64,000 nucleotides of DNA, from contig JAYKXP010000004.1 of NCBI GenBank assembly GCA_037176845.1, positions 62,001-126,000 on the forward strand, given 5' to 3'. Each line of letters opens with the position of its first letter. Position 1 is the stretch's first letter. Shown here piece after piece: positions 51,043-62,563 of the stretch. The notes below the pieces were generated by a model. The model was not told where the DNA came from, did not search any database, and worked only from the letters and a program-made list of their open reading frames with translations. Position numbers and translations under genes: made by a program. Origin of the DNA: Paramarasmius palmivorus (taxonomy: Eukaryota > Basidiomycota > Agaricomycetes > Agaricales > Marasmiaceae).

Positions 51043-54000
51043 TCACTCTCTGTGGTGTGCACCTCCCATCAACAATGCCATTAAATCCTGCGCCGCGGCG
51101 CTTTGATTACCAGGCATGGGTGGTCCTTGTTGCTGCATATGCGGCGGGAGCATATGAGGCATCATGTGCTGAGGCATCTGGGGTGGTGGTCGCTGTTGTG
51201 GCTGCTGTTGCTGGCGCATCTGGCTGATTAGTGGGGGATTCTGCAGCTGAGCCGACGATATATGGTTGAACCCAGCACCTCCAGCACCAAGACCATTCAT
51301 GGCTAAGAGTTGGTTGGTATTACGGAGATCCAAACCTCCAGGATGACCGAGCCCTCCTAATTGATGATGAGAGTTCTGGAGATTCCCCAAATGCGGTCCT
51401 CGTAATTGTGGTGGGCCATTGTAACCAACGTTGTTTTGACTCTGCGGATGGAAGTTGTTGAATCCATTGTGCTGTGGATTCACGTGAAGTCCTCCGTGTA
51501 GACCTTGTGTGCCTAGGGATTGGACGCCCAACAATTGAGAAGGATCGTGAGGTGGCCTGCCTCCCAGATTGGCTAATCCCGGAGGTAGTCTCTGCTGGTG
51601 ATTATGTACTTGAGCGTGAGGTGAGGGTATCGTCGGAGAGGGACCACCACGGAATTGTTGCTGTTGCAAAGGTATACCGACATTCCGCCCTGACTGTTGC
51701 CCGAAGCCTGCGGGGATTGATCCAGAATACAGTTGGTCCATTGCACGCTGTTGCTGTAATGGTATTCGTTGGGGGTTGAGAAGTAATGCTTCGTCGAGGG
51801 GGTCAGTGTACGGAGCACCGTTTTCACGATTGCGAGGAGGCGGTGCAGATCTCAGTCCAGGAACAAGCCCATCTGGAGTGAAGTTACGGCTTTCGATAAA
51901 TTGTTCCAAGCGAGGATTGGAATGGAGAGGAAGGTTTTGGGGTTGATGTGACTGGAATTGTGGCTGTTGCAGTGCATGGTGATTGTTTTGAGATTGTTGA
52001 GGGAAAGACATGTTCCCACCTCCTGAGTGCGAAGGAACATTTGACCGCTGAATGAGACTAGTCAGCAAAAGTGAAAAATTTCGATTATGAAAGGCTTACC
52101 TGTAGGTGGTTCCCCATATTCAACTTGGCAAACAACTCCTCCACCGTTCGTGCTTCGCCATTAGAGCCTGCAAGACCCAATTCCTGACGATGCGCTGGAA
52201 TCGGGGATGGAGAAGAATGGCCCAGGGGTGTGGTGACCTTCGGTTGAACGGGCGGTTGAGTTTCCTTGGTTTTAGCGTCAAAGTATTTCGCGAATCTACT
52301 GCCTTTGCCAGTGGAATGGCCGGCGGCTCCTAGCCCGTGGTCGAGACCGGAGGATTCAGGCCAAATGCCACCTTCTGCGGAGGAGCGGCGCATAGATTCT
52401 GCGAGCTCCCGCTGTTCGTCGAAAGGCGAAAAACCCGTGGCGGAACGCGATGGGGGCTTAACAGGGCCGAGACTCGGCTCGGCTGGCCCGCCAATCAAAG
52501 AAGCTAACGGAGAGAGTGGCTTTTGACTGGACTGAGGATGAGGCGACACGGTACTATCGAGCGTTATGTTCTGGCTTTGTTTGGCTTTGCCTCCAAGAGC
52601 CAGAAGCCTTGACCCTTGTGGAGGTGAATTATGACCACCCGGAGATGGCGAAGGATTAGAACTGGTAACCGTGAGCGGTGAGGGTTGAGTTGTCGATAAT
52701 CCTGGCGTTGGCGCTTGTGTGACGTTGCGAGTAGTACTGTCACCAGAGGTCAGAAGCGATAACAGTGAACGCGAAGGATCCTTCGTAGTCGGCTGGTTGG
52801 TTTGAGGCCCAGCCAATATTTCTGGTGTTTTGTCGGCAGGAGTGGAACCTATGTGGTCGACCGTCAGCGTCAAATAAGACCAGAAAAGTATAATATATAG
52901 TCGTACTCGAAGTATCGGGCCCAGTGTCAGAAGGTGAAGTGCTCTTCTGTTGCTGCGCCACCTGCATCATCTTCTTGAACTGCTGAATCTCATCCAACGG
53001 CTCGCCTGGAGGCTCAGCAATTTCAAGAGGACTAGATGACGAGGTTTCTGTTGACTTTGGCGCTTTAGCTTTTTGTTCCTTCTCCTTCATGTTCTTCTTC
53101 CAGGCCTGTATACCATCTAATTCCCCGTCACCACTCTTGCCTCCCAAAATCCCACCGCTAGTTGATGGTGGAATGTATGTATCCATCCATGCCGGTTCCT
53201 TCTCTTTCTCCCGGTCCACCCGACGTTCCTCGCGTTCTTTAGCCTCTTCCAGCCCAGAGGATTTCTTATCCCTTGTAGCTCCCTTCTTGGCTCGAGTATC
53301 CTTTTCATCTGCCGTAGCCCAACGGCGATCACTGTTTGTTTCCCAAGCGTTTTCATGCGGAGGTTTATCTCTGCCACGCTCGCGCCTTGCGGCCATCCTT
53401 TCATCCCTCTTCCCATCGTCTCGCCACCTTCTGGAGTCTTCTTCATTATCTTCACGCTCGCGATCCCTGTCTCTACGCTGGTAATCCTCGCGTTCACGAT
53501 CTCGATCTTTACGAGTGTCCTCTCGGTCACGGCGTGAAGGCGAAAGATCCCTTCGGCTTCGAGACGAGTCACGGAGACGAGACCCGGGTCTGTCTTTGTC
53601 TTCGCCATTTCCTAAATGAATTGAGTAAGAAGGCATGCATTTTGCAGCTGTTCGACGATCTTACTATCTGTACGACGCGAGTCACCACCTTGCAGAATTT
53701 CAGTTAGAGAACGAATGAATGATGAATGTACTTTGAACACACCTCGTCTCCAGTCTTCGCTAGACTCCCCTACTTTCTTCTTCGTACCTTCCCGATTCTC
53801 CGCACGGCGAGTGGCTATTGAGCTTTGTTGGGGTGATGTTCTACTGGACCCAGTAGCAAAATGAGGTGCAAGGTCTCTTTCCTTGTTGCGAAGGCCGGAG
53901 ATAGATAGTCTGTCTCTATCGAACTTGTCCGACAGCTAAAATGGTATAAGTGTAATTGTCAAGGGATGAAAGGATGGAGACATTAAATACACCCACATTA

Positions 54001-54640
54001 CGCAGTCTCTCTTGTCCTTCTCTATCTCTATCAAAATCACGATCGCGGTCGCTGGAGCGCATTGACTGATGTTTGAAGTTACCCATTTGCGAAGGCTGAG
54101 ATGCAGTAGATCGAAAAGATGGTCGAGAAGGTAAATCTGCTGTAGAAAATTTAAACTTTCAATGCACGGGTACATTTCCTGGAAGCCATACCGTCGTCTG
54201 CGTCGCGTCGGAAGCTAACATAGGCTATTTAGCAAACATGTCAATGGATGAAGCGGCACAAGACACACCGTCTCTCACGACCACTGTTCGGTGTAGTGGG
54301 TTCAGAATCTTTCTTATTTAAATTTTGTTCATTTTCGGTTCTTGAATGATGGTTGTCAACGAGGCAAGAATATGAGCGTTTGCAAAGAGACTCACCCAAA
54401 CCAATCCTTCAATTCAGGCATTCCTTCGGGGACTGCAACCAGAGGAGACTTGTGCAATGCGATAATCTGGGCTTTTGTATAGATTCGCAGAGGACGAGAG
54501 GTTGACGGAGAAGCTTGAGTTTTATCTTCTGCTTGACCGGGGGTGACCTGCGACTGAGCTGGCTCAGTGTCATCGTTGGCAACATTTTCAGAAAGTTCAG
54601 ATGGTTCTGTAGAGGCCTGAATGGGATTTGAGGCGTCCAT
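51043..54640 (-). CDS. 4E-T-like eIF4E-binding protein
   Basis: A large disordered protein (about 1,000 residues, around nine exons). Near residue 50 it has IYTKAQIIALHKSPL, which fits the eIF4E-binding motif Y-x4-L-phi with Ile in the Leu place, followed by VPEGMPELKDWFG. A long Arg/Asp/Glu-rich segment (RDREREDYQRRDRDRERED) and PAWMDTYIP follow. The middle block VEELFAKLNMGNHLQ precedes a Gln/Pro/His-rich C-terminus (QQQQPQQRPPPQMPQ) ending AQDLMALLMGG. This layout, with an N-terminal 4E site and a Q/P-rich tail, matches metazoan 4E-T/fungal homologues that repress or store mRNAs in P-bodies. The motif is seen; the repression role is inference. Divergent from the LYR gene, 133 bp between ATGs. 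Confidence 0.65.
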
Positions 54641-54773
54641 TGACGAGTGTAAAAGAGAAAAAACGAAAATATGGTAAGCTGTGGGCAAGCAGAGGGCACA
54701 CGGCAGGTAGGTAAGGGTCTCAACTCAAGCGGGTCTTGAATTGGCCGTGCCACATGCTGCAGCCGACCTCTTC

Positions 54774-55128
54774 ATGCCAGTGCATAATCTTACCCTCAAA
54801 CATTTCATTCTTCGCCAGCAAGTACTCGACCTCTACCGTTATGCAATTCGTTCCTCAAGAGGTTCATCTCTTTTTTCTATCAAGACCAAACTTTTACTCA
54901 ACTGGATGCCGACTAGTCATTCCAAACCAAGATGCCCGTCGTGAGACCATAGCTTGGATTCGCAGTGAAATTGAAAGGAATAGGTATATTACAGACGTGG
55001 TGCGTCGTTGCTGATACTCGATTAGTTGCTCTTGCACTCATGTTTGTCCCTAGTCTCTTATCGAAGACAAGCTGAAGATTGGGCGACGAGAAATCAAAGA
55101 AATCCTGCCTTCTGCTCGACATCATTGA
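54774..55128 (+). CDS. LYR-motif mitochondrial protein (LYRM2-like)
   Basis: A small complex-1-LYR family protein, about 75 residues. Exon 1 gives MPVHNLTLKHFILRQQVLDL followed by YRYAIRSSR, containing the L-Y-R tripeptide. The second exon gives DARRETIAWIRSEIERNRY, and the third gives SLIEDKLKIGRREIKEILP before a final SARHH-stop. LYR proteins bind acyl carrier protein and act in assembly of respiratory complexes or Fe-S transfer; LYRM2 is tied to complex I. The TTG-initiated upstream extension is not needed. Introns of about 69 and 55 nt, standard ends. Lies immediately 5' of the RdRP gene on the same strand. Confidence 0.85.
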
Positions 55129-55468
55129 GGTCACGGGCCCTAATATACCTCTTCTGAGCTTCGGAAGTAGGCTTTACCGGTCGACATACGGACACATTGG
55201 CAACAACATCAGTTCTCCTCGGAGTCGAATGGGTTCCAATCTGGTTCCAATATCACCTGGCTGTTACAGGCGCAGCGTCTCCGCAGTGACCATTGAAGGA
55301 AGAATAGTACACGAAGAACCGCATATGTAGCACTTAACTAGTCTTACTAGTATCGAGCGACAAAATAGATGGCTGCGGGATGCTGTTGAGCTTCCGCTGA
55401 CCAATGCCATTGATAACGACTGGACAAAGCACTTTTTTCCCAGCCTCTCGCTCCTCAGGACCTCGACC

Positions 55469-58400
55469 ATGGAGGTCTTCATGAGCGATATCACCTACAG
55501 TACTACCACCAACGACGTCATTCGAAAGTTGGCTACTGTCTTTCATGGCCCAGACTATGCTGGTCAATTCAGCGCTGTACCGCTCAATTTCAATGTCCGC
55601 CTGTTTCCTGATACAAATTCTAGGAGAGGCCGGCGCAATCACTCAGGGAAAGGCATACTGACCCTTCATAGTGTTGCATTAGGGAGGAAATTTCTCTTCG
55701 AATATGGGGAGCATGACGGACGACCATTGCCTCTCAAGACCGTACGCTTTGGCAATCGCAGGATCAAATTTGCCCCTGGCAAGAACGTTGCTCGAAGAGA
55801 TATAGTGTCGATGATCACGAACAAACCATACGTCGACCCTGGCGCCGCAGAGGAGAGAGAACAGCTGGAACAGTTCACCGCTTCTGAAGTTGTCGAGATC
55901 ATGTCCCTTAGTTTTGGATGGGAGTGCCGTGATGGGGTGTACTCTCCGGAATGGGATCTCCAATGTCATCCTCCAGGTCTACTCTCGCTCAACCTCGATC
56001 GAAAGGAGTTACGAATACAGTTCAGGCACACTTCCTACACGGCAGGTACGTTGGCGATTGCGATACGGCCTCACCAGATCGAACAAGCACAGGCGTACAT
56101 GTATCATTCTACATCTCCCGTTATCTTTATGGTGCTCGAGCACGCGCCATCGTTCGAAGCAGGGACCGCCGGTCCAGCCAGACAACGTCTGCCCTTCCTT
56201 CCGATAGCAGGGCATGAAAGGGTTGCACCCTATATATCGGGATCACTCCGCCTAGTGTGCCGTTCGGAGCGAGACCTTAGGGTCTTCAAGGAGTTGTGCA
56301 AAATTGCTCAGGTGCACTCTATTCAGGATTACCCACATCCGGTGGAGCGTCGCGATCTGTTCTCCACGGAATCCTTAAATCTCCTGAACATGCGCTTGCA
56401 GCAACTACGCTGGCCCATCGCATTCCAGGTAGAAAAGCTTATGCGGAACTTGTGGGCAGATCCGAAGGAGATGCTAAGCATCATGCATCATATCCTTCGG
56501 ATCGCCAGAGATCATGGGACAGCCTATACTACTGGATTCCTTCGCTATTTTGGACAGTCGTTGCACCTCATATCCTTCGACGAGGAACATTATGATCAAA
56601 GTGTCGAGGAGTGCTTCACTTCTGCCGAGGCAACATACAAAGAACAGTCCAAGGCACCTTCCCTTTTACCTTCTGAAGGGAGTCTATTTGACTCCCTTCA
56701 CGTTACAATCACCCCTACGACAATGTACCTTGAAGGTCCTTTTCCAGAACGCTCAAACAGAGTCATTCGCTCCTACAACAAGAAACATCACGAATCCTTC
56801 CTACGAGTCAGCTTCCTCGATGAAGGGGGCAACCAATATCGCTTTGATAGAGACCTCGATGGACCGGGTTTCATCAGGAATCGCGTGGGCAAAGTCCTGC
56901 TCGAAGGCTTGGTAATAGCTGGCCGGAAGTTCACTTTCCTAGCGTATTCTCAATCGTCGTTGAAAGAACACGCGGTTTGGTGAGTAAAATCCTCACTCTC
57001 GATGCTTAGTGACCAACGTACATTCTAGGTTCGTTAAACCATTCCAAGATGCACGTCGCGGTCGTGTAGATGCGGCTAGCATCATAAAGAGCATCGGTGA
57101 CTTTGCCAGGGACCCTGAGCTTATTCGCTGCCCCGCTCGGTATGCGGCACGGATTTCCCAAGCGTTTACAGCTACAGATGCCACTTTGGTAGAAGTCGAA
57201 GAAATCAACTTTGTGAACGATATCACGACCAGCAATGGGGATTACACCTTCACTGATGGTGTTGGCACTATGTCCCAAGAGTTAGCACGAGAAATCTGGA
57301 AAGATCTGAAGGCAACAAAGCGTCGGTCCCGTAGGAATCGCACCAAGGTCGCTGCATACCAGATTCGATTAATGGGCTCAAAAGGCATGCTATCAGTAGA
57401 TTACAAACTCAAGGGCCGCGTCTTGACTCTCAGGCCATCTATGATCAAGTTTCAAGCACCAGAGTCCAACAATGTCGAGATTGCCCGTGCCTTCGATCGA
57501 CCCATGAGCTATTACCTCAACAGGCCGCTCATCATGCTTCTTGAAGGACTCGGAGTTCCCTACGAGACCTTTGAGAAGTATCAGGATAGAGCAGTGCGAG
57601 AGGTAAGAGGGGCCGCTCAGAGTTTAGAGGGCGCCGCAAAGATGCTCGAGACGTATGGTTTGGGCACTGCATTCCGATTAACTTCGGTAATGCTGAGCCT
57701 CGCTCGCCTTGGCATCGATAATCTCGACGAAAATCCTTTTTATCATCAGATGGTTCAGTTTGCCGTTCATCACGTTCTACGTGAGCTGAAAAACAGGGCA
57801 AGAATTCGTATTCCCGGGGCTTGGACCCTTGTAGGCGTCGCAGATGTTCACCGTTATCTCGCACAAGACGAGATCTTCGCCTGCGTAAAGCCTATCGACG
57901 GACCCGCAGTCTATCTACAGGGCCCAGTCCTCATCTCGCGATCTCCTACCATCCATCCCGGTGATGTTCAAATCGTGCATGCTATTGGAGAGCCACCAGA
58001 GGGATCTTGCTTTGCTCAAGAACCTCTGCAGAACACAGTTGTGTTTTCTATCAAAGGTAACTTTAAAGTCACCTTCTTTGCTGTGGCTACCACTGACATT
58101 CATTTCGTAAGGCGACAGACCTTTGCCTTCTTTTCTCGGTGGCGGGGATCTGGATGGGGACGTTTACAATCTCATCCCATTAACCGATCTCCCCGAGTTC
58201 ACACCTAAACAGTGTTATCAACCTGCAGAATACAAAGCGGTAGAAAAAAAGATGCTCGACCGTCCAAGTACAATGGCCGATGTTGCCGATTTTGTTATGG
58301 AATACATTAACAGCGATGTGCGCAATTCTCTCTTTCTTGTGCTCAGTAAACTCATAACGCACAGTTACTTGGTGTAATCGCTATAAACTGGCTCATTATA

Positions 58401-59319
58401 GCCGATCTGAGCCAGAAAAACATCCTTGATCCAGCCTGTCTCAAGTTGGCGAGCTTGCATAATGTCGCCGTCGATTATCCAAAGTCCGGGAAGCCTGTGC
58501 CTCATTCAGCAATCCCCAGAACAAAGTTCAAGATGAAACCCGACTATCAAGCTCCTGAAACGGCGAACATCGCCAACAATGCAAACTTCTATCCTAGCCA
58601 ACGTGCTATTGGCCGCCTATTCCGAAGAATCGATCTGCCCCCTCTACAGACCGGCGTTCCCGTCACCAGACAAGAGCGTCGGCGTATACGGGAGGGCCGA
58701 CGCCAAAGTAATGGTCGAGACGTTGATAACCTAGCTCGTTCTCTGGCGCACATGCAGCTACCTGATGATCCCCTGTTTGAAATAATGGAGGACCATGTCA
58801 GCCAATATATTGGAATACCAGACGAACCTAGCCAGGAATTGCGAGAGAATATTGCACAGATATTCAAGCGATTCTGTTCAGAAATGACCCAGATTCTGAG
58901 TAGCCATACGCTATCACACTCCCGGACAGCTTTGCTGTCTGAGGAGGAAGCAATAATCGGTACCATTGCTCAAAAGACATCACAGTCTCGAAGGCGAACA
59001 GATCTCATGGCAAAGCTACGGTGAGTGTTTCACAGCCACATGTTGGGCAATAATTTACAAGAACTTGTATCACAGCGAGCAGACTGATATTCTGGTTCGG
59101 GGCATCAGAGAGGAACTTGAAGGTGATGACAACATAACAGCTGAAGAGTCGCTGGAGAAAGCCTGGTTTGCTTGGGAGCTTGCGCTGACCCGGCCAAAGA
59201 GTACAATCGGAGCGCAAAGTTTCGGTTGGGTAGCCCTGGGTGCGATTTTCGAGGCAATAAAGGAGATTGAGGATAGTCGACGCTCGAGGACGGGTTCTCA
59301 AGGCTGGGGTAGATATTGA
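55469..59319 (+). CDS. Cellular RNA-dependent RNA polymerase (RDR/QDE-1 class)
   Basis: A eukaryotic RdRP that makes double-stranded RNA for RNA silencing (quelling or similar). The start is [20 protein letters not shown], an RRM-like N-terminal part. The central region contains [20 protein letters not shown]. The double-psi beta-barrel catalytic part contains [49 protein letters not shown] and [14 protein letters not shown]. The DLDGD motif supplies the metal-binding Asp residues. The polymerase C-terminus runs ..[20 protein letters not shown] to [20 protein letters not shown]. About 1,215 residues in five exons (introns of about 47-55 nt, e.g. GTGAGTAAAA at 56982). No broken motif is seen, so it looks functional. 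Confidence 0.93.
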
Positions 59320-59392
59320 GAGGAGATGAAGGAATAAGTGTGGATCAACATCGTACTATTTTCGTGACAACAGCCTACTATACATGCTATCT

Positions 59393-59991
59393 TCATGCTT
59401 GGTTTCGTAAAACTACAGAAACAGTATATCAGAAAAATCAATAGGATGTTAAAGAAAGACGCACTGAGAATAACAGAATCCCCGCTACGAAAGGCGAAGA
59501 ATGTCAGCGTACATTCATGTGAGCAATGTAGAGTACGCCTACCGGAGGAACATTTTGCTAATGAATCGATCCTTGTTGACTGGCTTTTTATTCTTGCCTT
59601 TCGGTATCTCAGTCCACATCTACAACGCCAATTAGCATAAGTTGAGCGCATTGACTGTCTCTGATACCTCTTTGACGTTCTCCAGAACCTTTGGATCGAT
59701 GTCAGTCCACGCGACAACAAGAGCGCATTCCTTCGACTCACCATGTTACTATGCCTATCAAACGCCTTCACCCTAGCCAACAGCTTCTTGTCGTTTCTCA
59801 GGGAAATGAGAACTTGTGTGTGGTTTCGGACTGCTTGTTGAAGGACAGAAAGTGGTCCTTGCGAAATTTCGTGTTCCTCTAGCTGCCGAAGCTGGGCTTC
59901 ATCGAGCTCTGACTTGGGTACGTGCACGTACTGGCTAAGAGGTATAGTCAGAGGTAGATAGACAAGAATGTAAACAGAAGACGAACCTCAT
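59393..59991 (-). CDS. SMD2: Small nuclear ribonucleoprotein Sm D2
   Basis: Core Sm protein of spliceosomal snRNPs. The start ATGAG splices to [20 protein letters not shown]. Exon 2 continues [36 protein letters not shown] and DRHSNM (Sm1 motif). Further exons give [40 protein letters not shown] (Sm2) and LRNQA-stop. Six exons for about 115 residues, with introns only 46-60 nt. The ORF that runs through the introns is not the protein. Tail-to-tail with RdRP, 73 bp apart, and head-to-head with PES1, 126 bp between ATGs. Confidence 0.92.
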
Positions 59992-60117
59992 TTTCTGTAA
60001 TGTGGTTGAGAGCAAGGAGCTGTTTATTTTGGCTTATTAGGACGCTTGCCAAATGGGTCACAAAATTTCTGCTCTTTGTGATTGTAGCGCTCATCTTTTC
60101 GTCCTTCTTCGCGCATT
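59992..60117. promoter_or_regulatory. Shared SmD2/PES1 bidirectional promoter
   Basis: There are 126 bp between divergent start codons of two constitutive genes. No TATA element is seen. Confidence 0.5.
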
Positions 60118-62208
60118 ATGGGCAGGCTCAGGCAAAAGGGAAAGGCTGGAGCAGCAAAGGCATATGTTACTCGAACGGCTGCCATCAAGAAACTTCAATG
60201 TTCTCTGGCAGATTTTCGTCGGTTGTGTATTTTAAAAGGTCAGCTCGATCCAGCTCGTTTCGTTGCTTGTTACTGAAAAGATAATAGGGATATTTCCCCG
60301 TGAACCTCGTAGTCGGAAGAAGGCAAATAAAGGATCTTCAGCTCCTACCTCATTCTACTACGCGAAGGACATTGCATACCTCGCTCATGAACCTGTCTTG
60401 CAAAAGTTGAGAGAACACAAGGCATTCGCCAAAAAGCTATCTCGAGCTCTTGGAAGAGGAGAATGGAGTGATGCGAAGAGCTTGGAGCAAAACAAGCCTG
60501 TATACAAGCTTGACCATATTATCAAGGAACGGTGCGTTAAACTACTTCCTATGCCACTTTTTTTGAACCTGACACTGTTCTAGTTATCCTACATTCATCG
60601 ACGCCGTACGAGATATAGATGATGCTCTGTGCATGATATTCCTATTTGCTTCCCTTCCCTCTAACACTCGCGTTCCCCCTTCCTTAGTCGAAAACTGCGC
60701 ACGACTCGCTGCCGAATGGCAATTATATGTCATGCACTCCCGTTCGTTGCGAAAAGCTTTCCTTTCGATAAAAGGTGTCTATTATCAGGCCGAAGTCATG
60801 GATCAATCTGTAACTTGGCTTGTACCGTACCAGTTCACTCAAAGTGTGAGTCGTATTGCTACTGCTGTCTACAAATGTTGATGGCCTTCTAGATTCCACC
60901 TGATGTCGACGTTCGTGTTATGCTCACCTTCCTCGAGTTATATCAAACACTACTCGGTTTCGTATTCTTCAAGCTATACACGGACGCAGGCCTCGTGTAC
61001 CCACCTCCGCTGGATATGAAAAAGGATGAAGGTGCTGCAGGCGTCGGAGCATTCAGCCTTCAGGATGCATCCCAATCGACATCTAAACCTAGACCTAAAA
61101 CCAAGGTAGTCGAGGTAGCAGGCCATCAGGTGACGGGAAAAGATGTTCACAAAACGATAAAGAGTCTTGTTGCCGACGCTGCAGACGATGAAGATGTCGA
61201 GATGTCTGGCCCTGAAAATCCAGAAGCGGAGAAAGAGGAAGAATTTGTCGCACAACCCTCGAAATCCGACCCTCAGGGTGCCGCCTCACTTCCAACATTA
61301 CGTTCTCTCGAGTCTTTACCCCAGTCAATAAACGTCTCTCTTTTCGCTCCATACACGTTCTTCCTATCTCGAGAAACATCTCGGCCAATCTTTGAATTCC
61401 TCGTCCGGTCGTTTGGCGGAAGAATAGGCTGGCCGGCGTCGTCGGGCTCTGGATCACCGTTTGAAGAGTCTGACGACTCTATAACTCATGTTATCATCGA
61501 CCGGCCGTTGGTAGAACGCCCGAACGATAGTCCAGAGGAGCGGGAGAGACGAAGCCGCAGAAAATACGTACAGCCACAGTGGATCGTCGATTGCATTAAC
61601 GCTGGCCGAATTCTACTGGAGGGACCCTATTCCCAGGGTATCACAGAACTTCCTCCCCATCTCAGTCCATTCGGAGATTACGAAGGCGCCTACAACCCGG
61701 TTGCACTGTCAAAGGCAAACGCTGATGCAGAGGCTGTCGACGAGGAGGAGGACGAGGAGGAAGACGAGATGGAGGAGGATGAAAAGGAGGACGAAGAGGA
61801 CGAAGAAGAGACCAAAGAAGCTAAGGCTCTCAAGTCTATTGCTGCAGCAGTTGGCGACGACCCCGCTGCTCTCCGTGCAGCCGAACTCGAAGCCGAAGCG
61901 GCAGGTATCGATTCAAGCGCATTTGAGAAGGAAGTCGCCAAATCCCGGCGGAAGGCAAAGGCAAAGGTCACTTCCGCTGACGTTCCCGAGGACAAGGAGA
62001 AAGATATGAATAAGATGATGATGAGCAACAAACAACGAAAGCTTTACGAAAAAGTGAAGCACAGCCAGAACAAACGGATTTCCGAGGTGTGTTGTCATCC
62101 TAATTACCGATTACTTGCGTATTCTAACATATAATTCGTCAGCGTGCTGCGCTGGAAGAGAAAAAGCGGAAAATAGAAAAGCAGAAACGAAAGGCCGCAA
62201 AAACCTAG
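60118..62208 (+). CDS. NOP7: Pescadillo homologue (Nop7)
   Basis: Nucleolar protein of the PeBoW complex for 60S ribosome biogenesis. The start [19 protein letters not shown], then [20 protein letters not shown] and [17 protein letters not shown] define the pescadillo N-terminal domain (about residues 1-280). A BRCT domain follows ([40 protein letters not shown]). After it comes an acidic tract ([15 protein letters not shown]) and a Lys-rich tail ([20 protein letters not shown]). About 610 residues in six exons; the last intron (about 62090-62143) leads to [10 protein letters not shown]. Complete and of normal length. Confidence 0.94.
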
Positions 62209-62563
62209 GTTTTACTGTCGGTGTTATCGTCATTTTCTGCATGTATTAAGGTGGTCCAGAGTATGGTAGATACTTATCGACCTCCTGTAACATTCTGCAT
62301 GTACGGTTTTGTACACCCCTAGCTTGTTCTTGGGCATAAAGGGCGTAGAGTTTTTAGTTTCATGCTCCCGATACCGTTTTGGCGTGATATGATCGGTCGC
62401 ACGGTTGGACCAATTGCCATATAGGCGCTAAAATGAATTGTTACATCGCTGCTCTTCTGTTCACCGCCATGTTCACATCGAGTTTTGGACATTGAAGAAT
62501 ACCACGACGGACAGCCCCATTTCTTTCTTCTCTTCTCCCAGCATCACTCACGGCGTTGCATTT

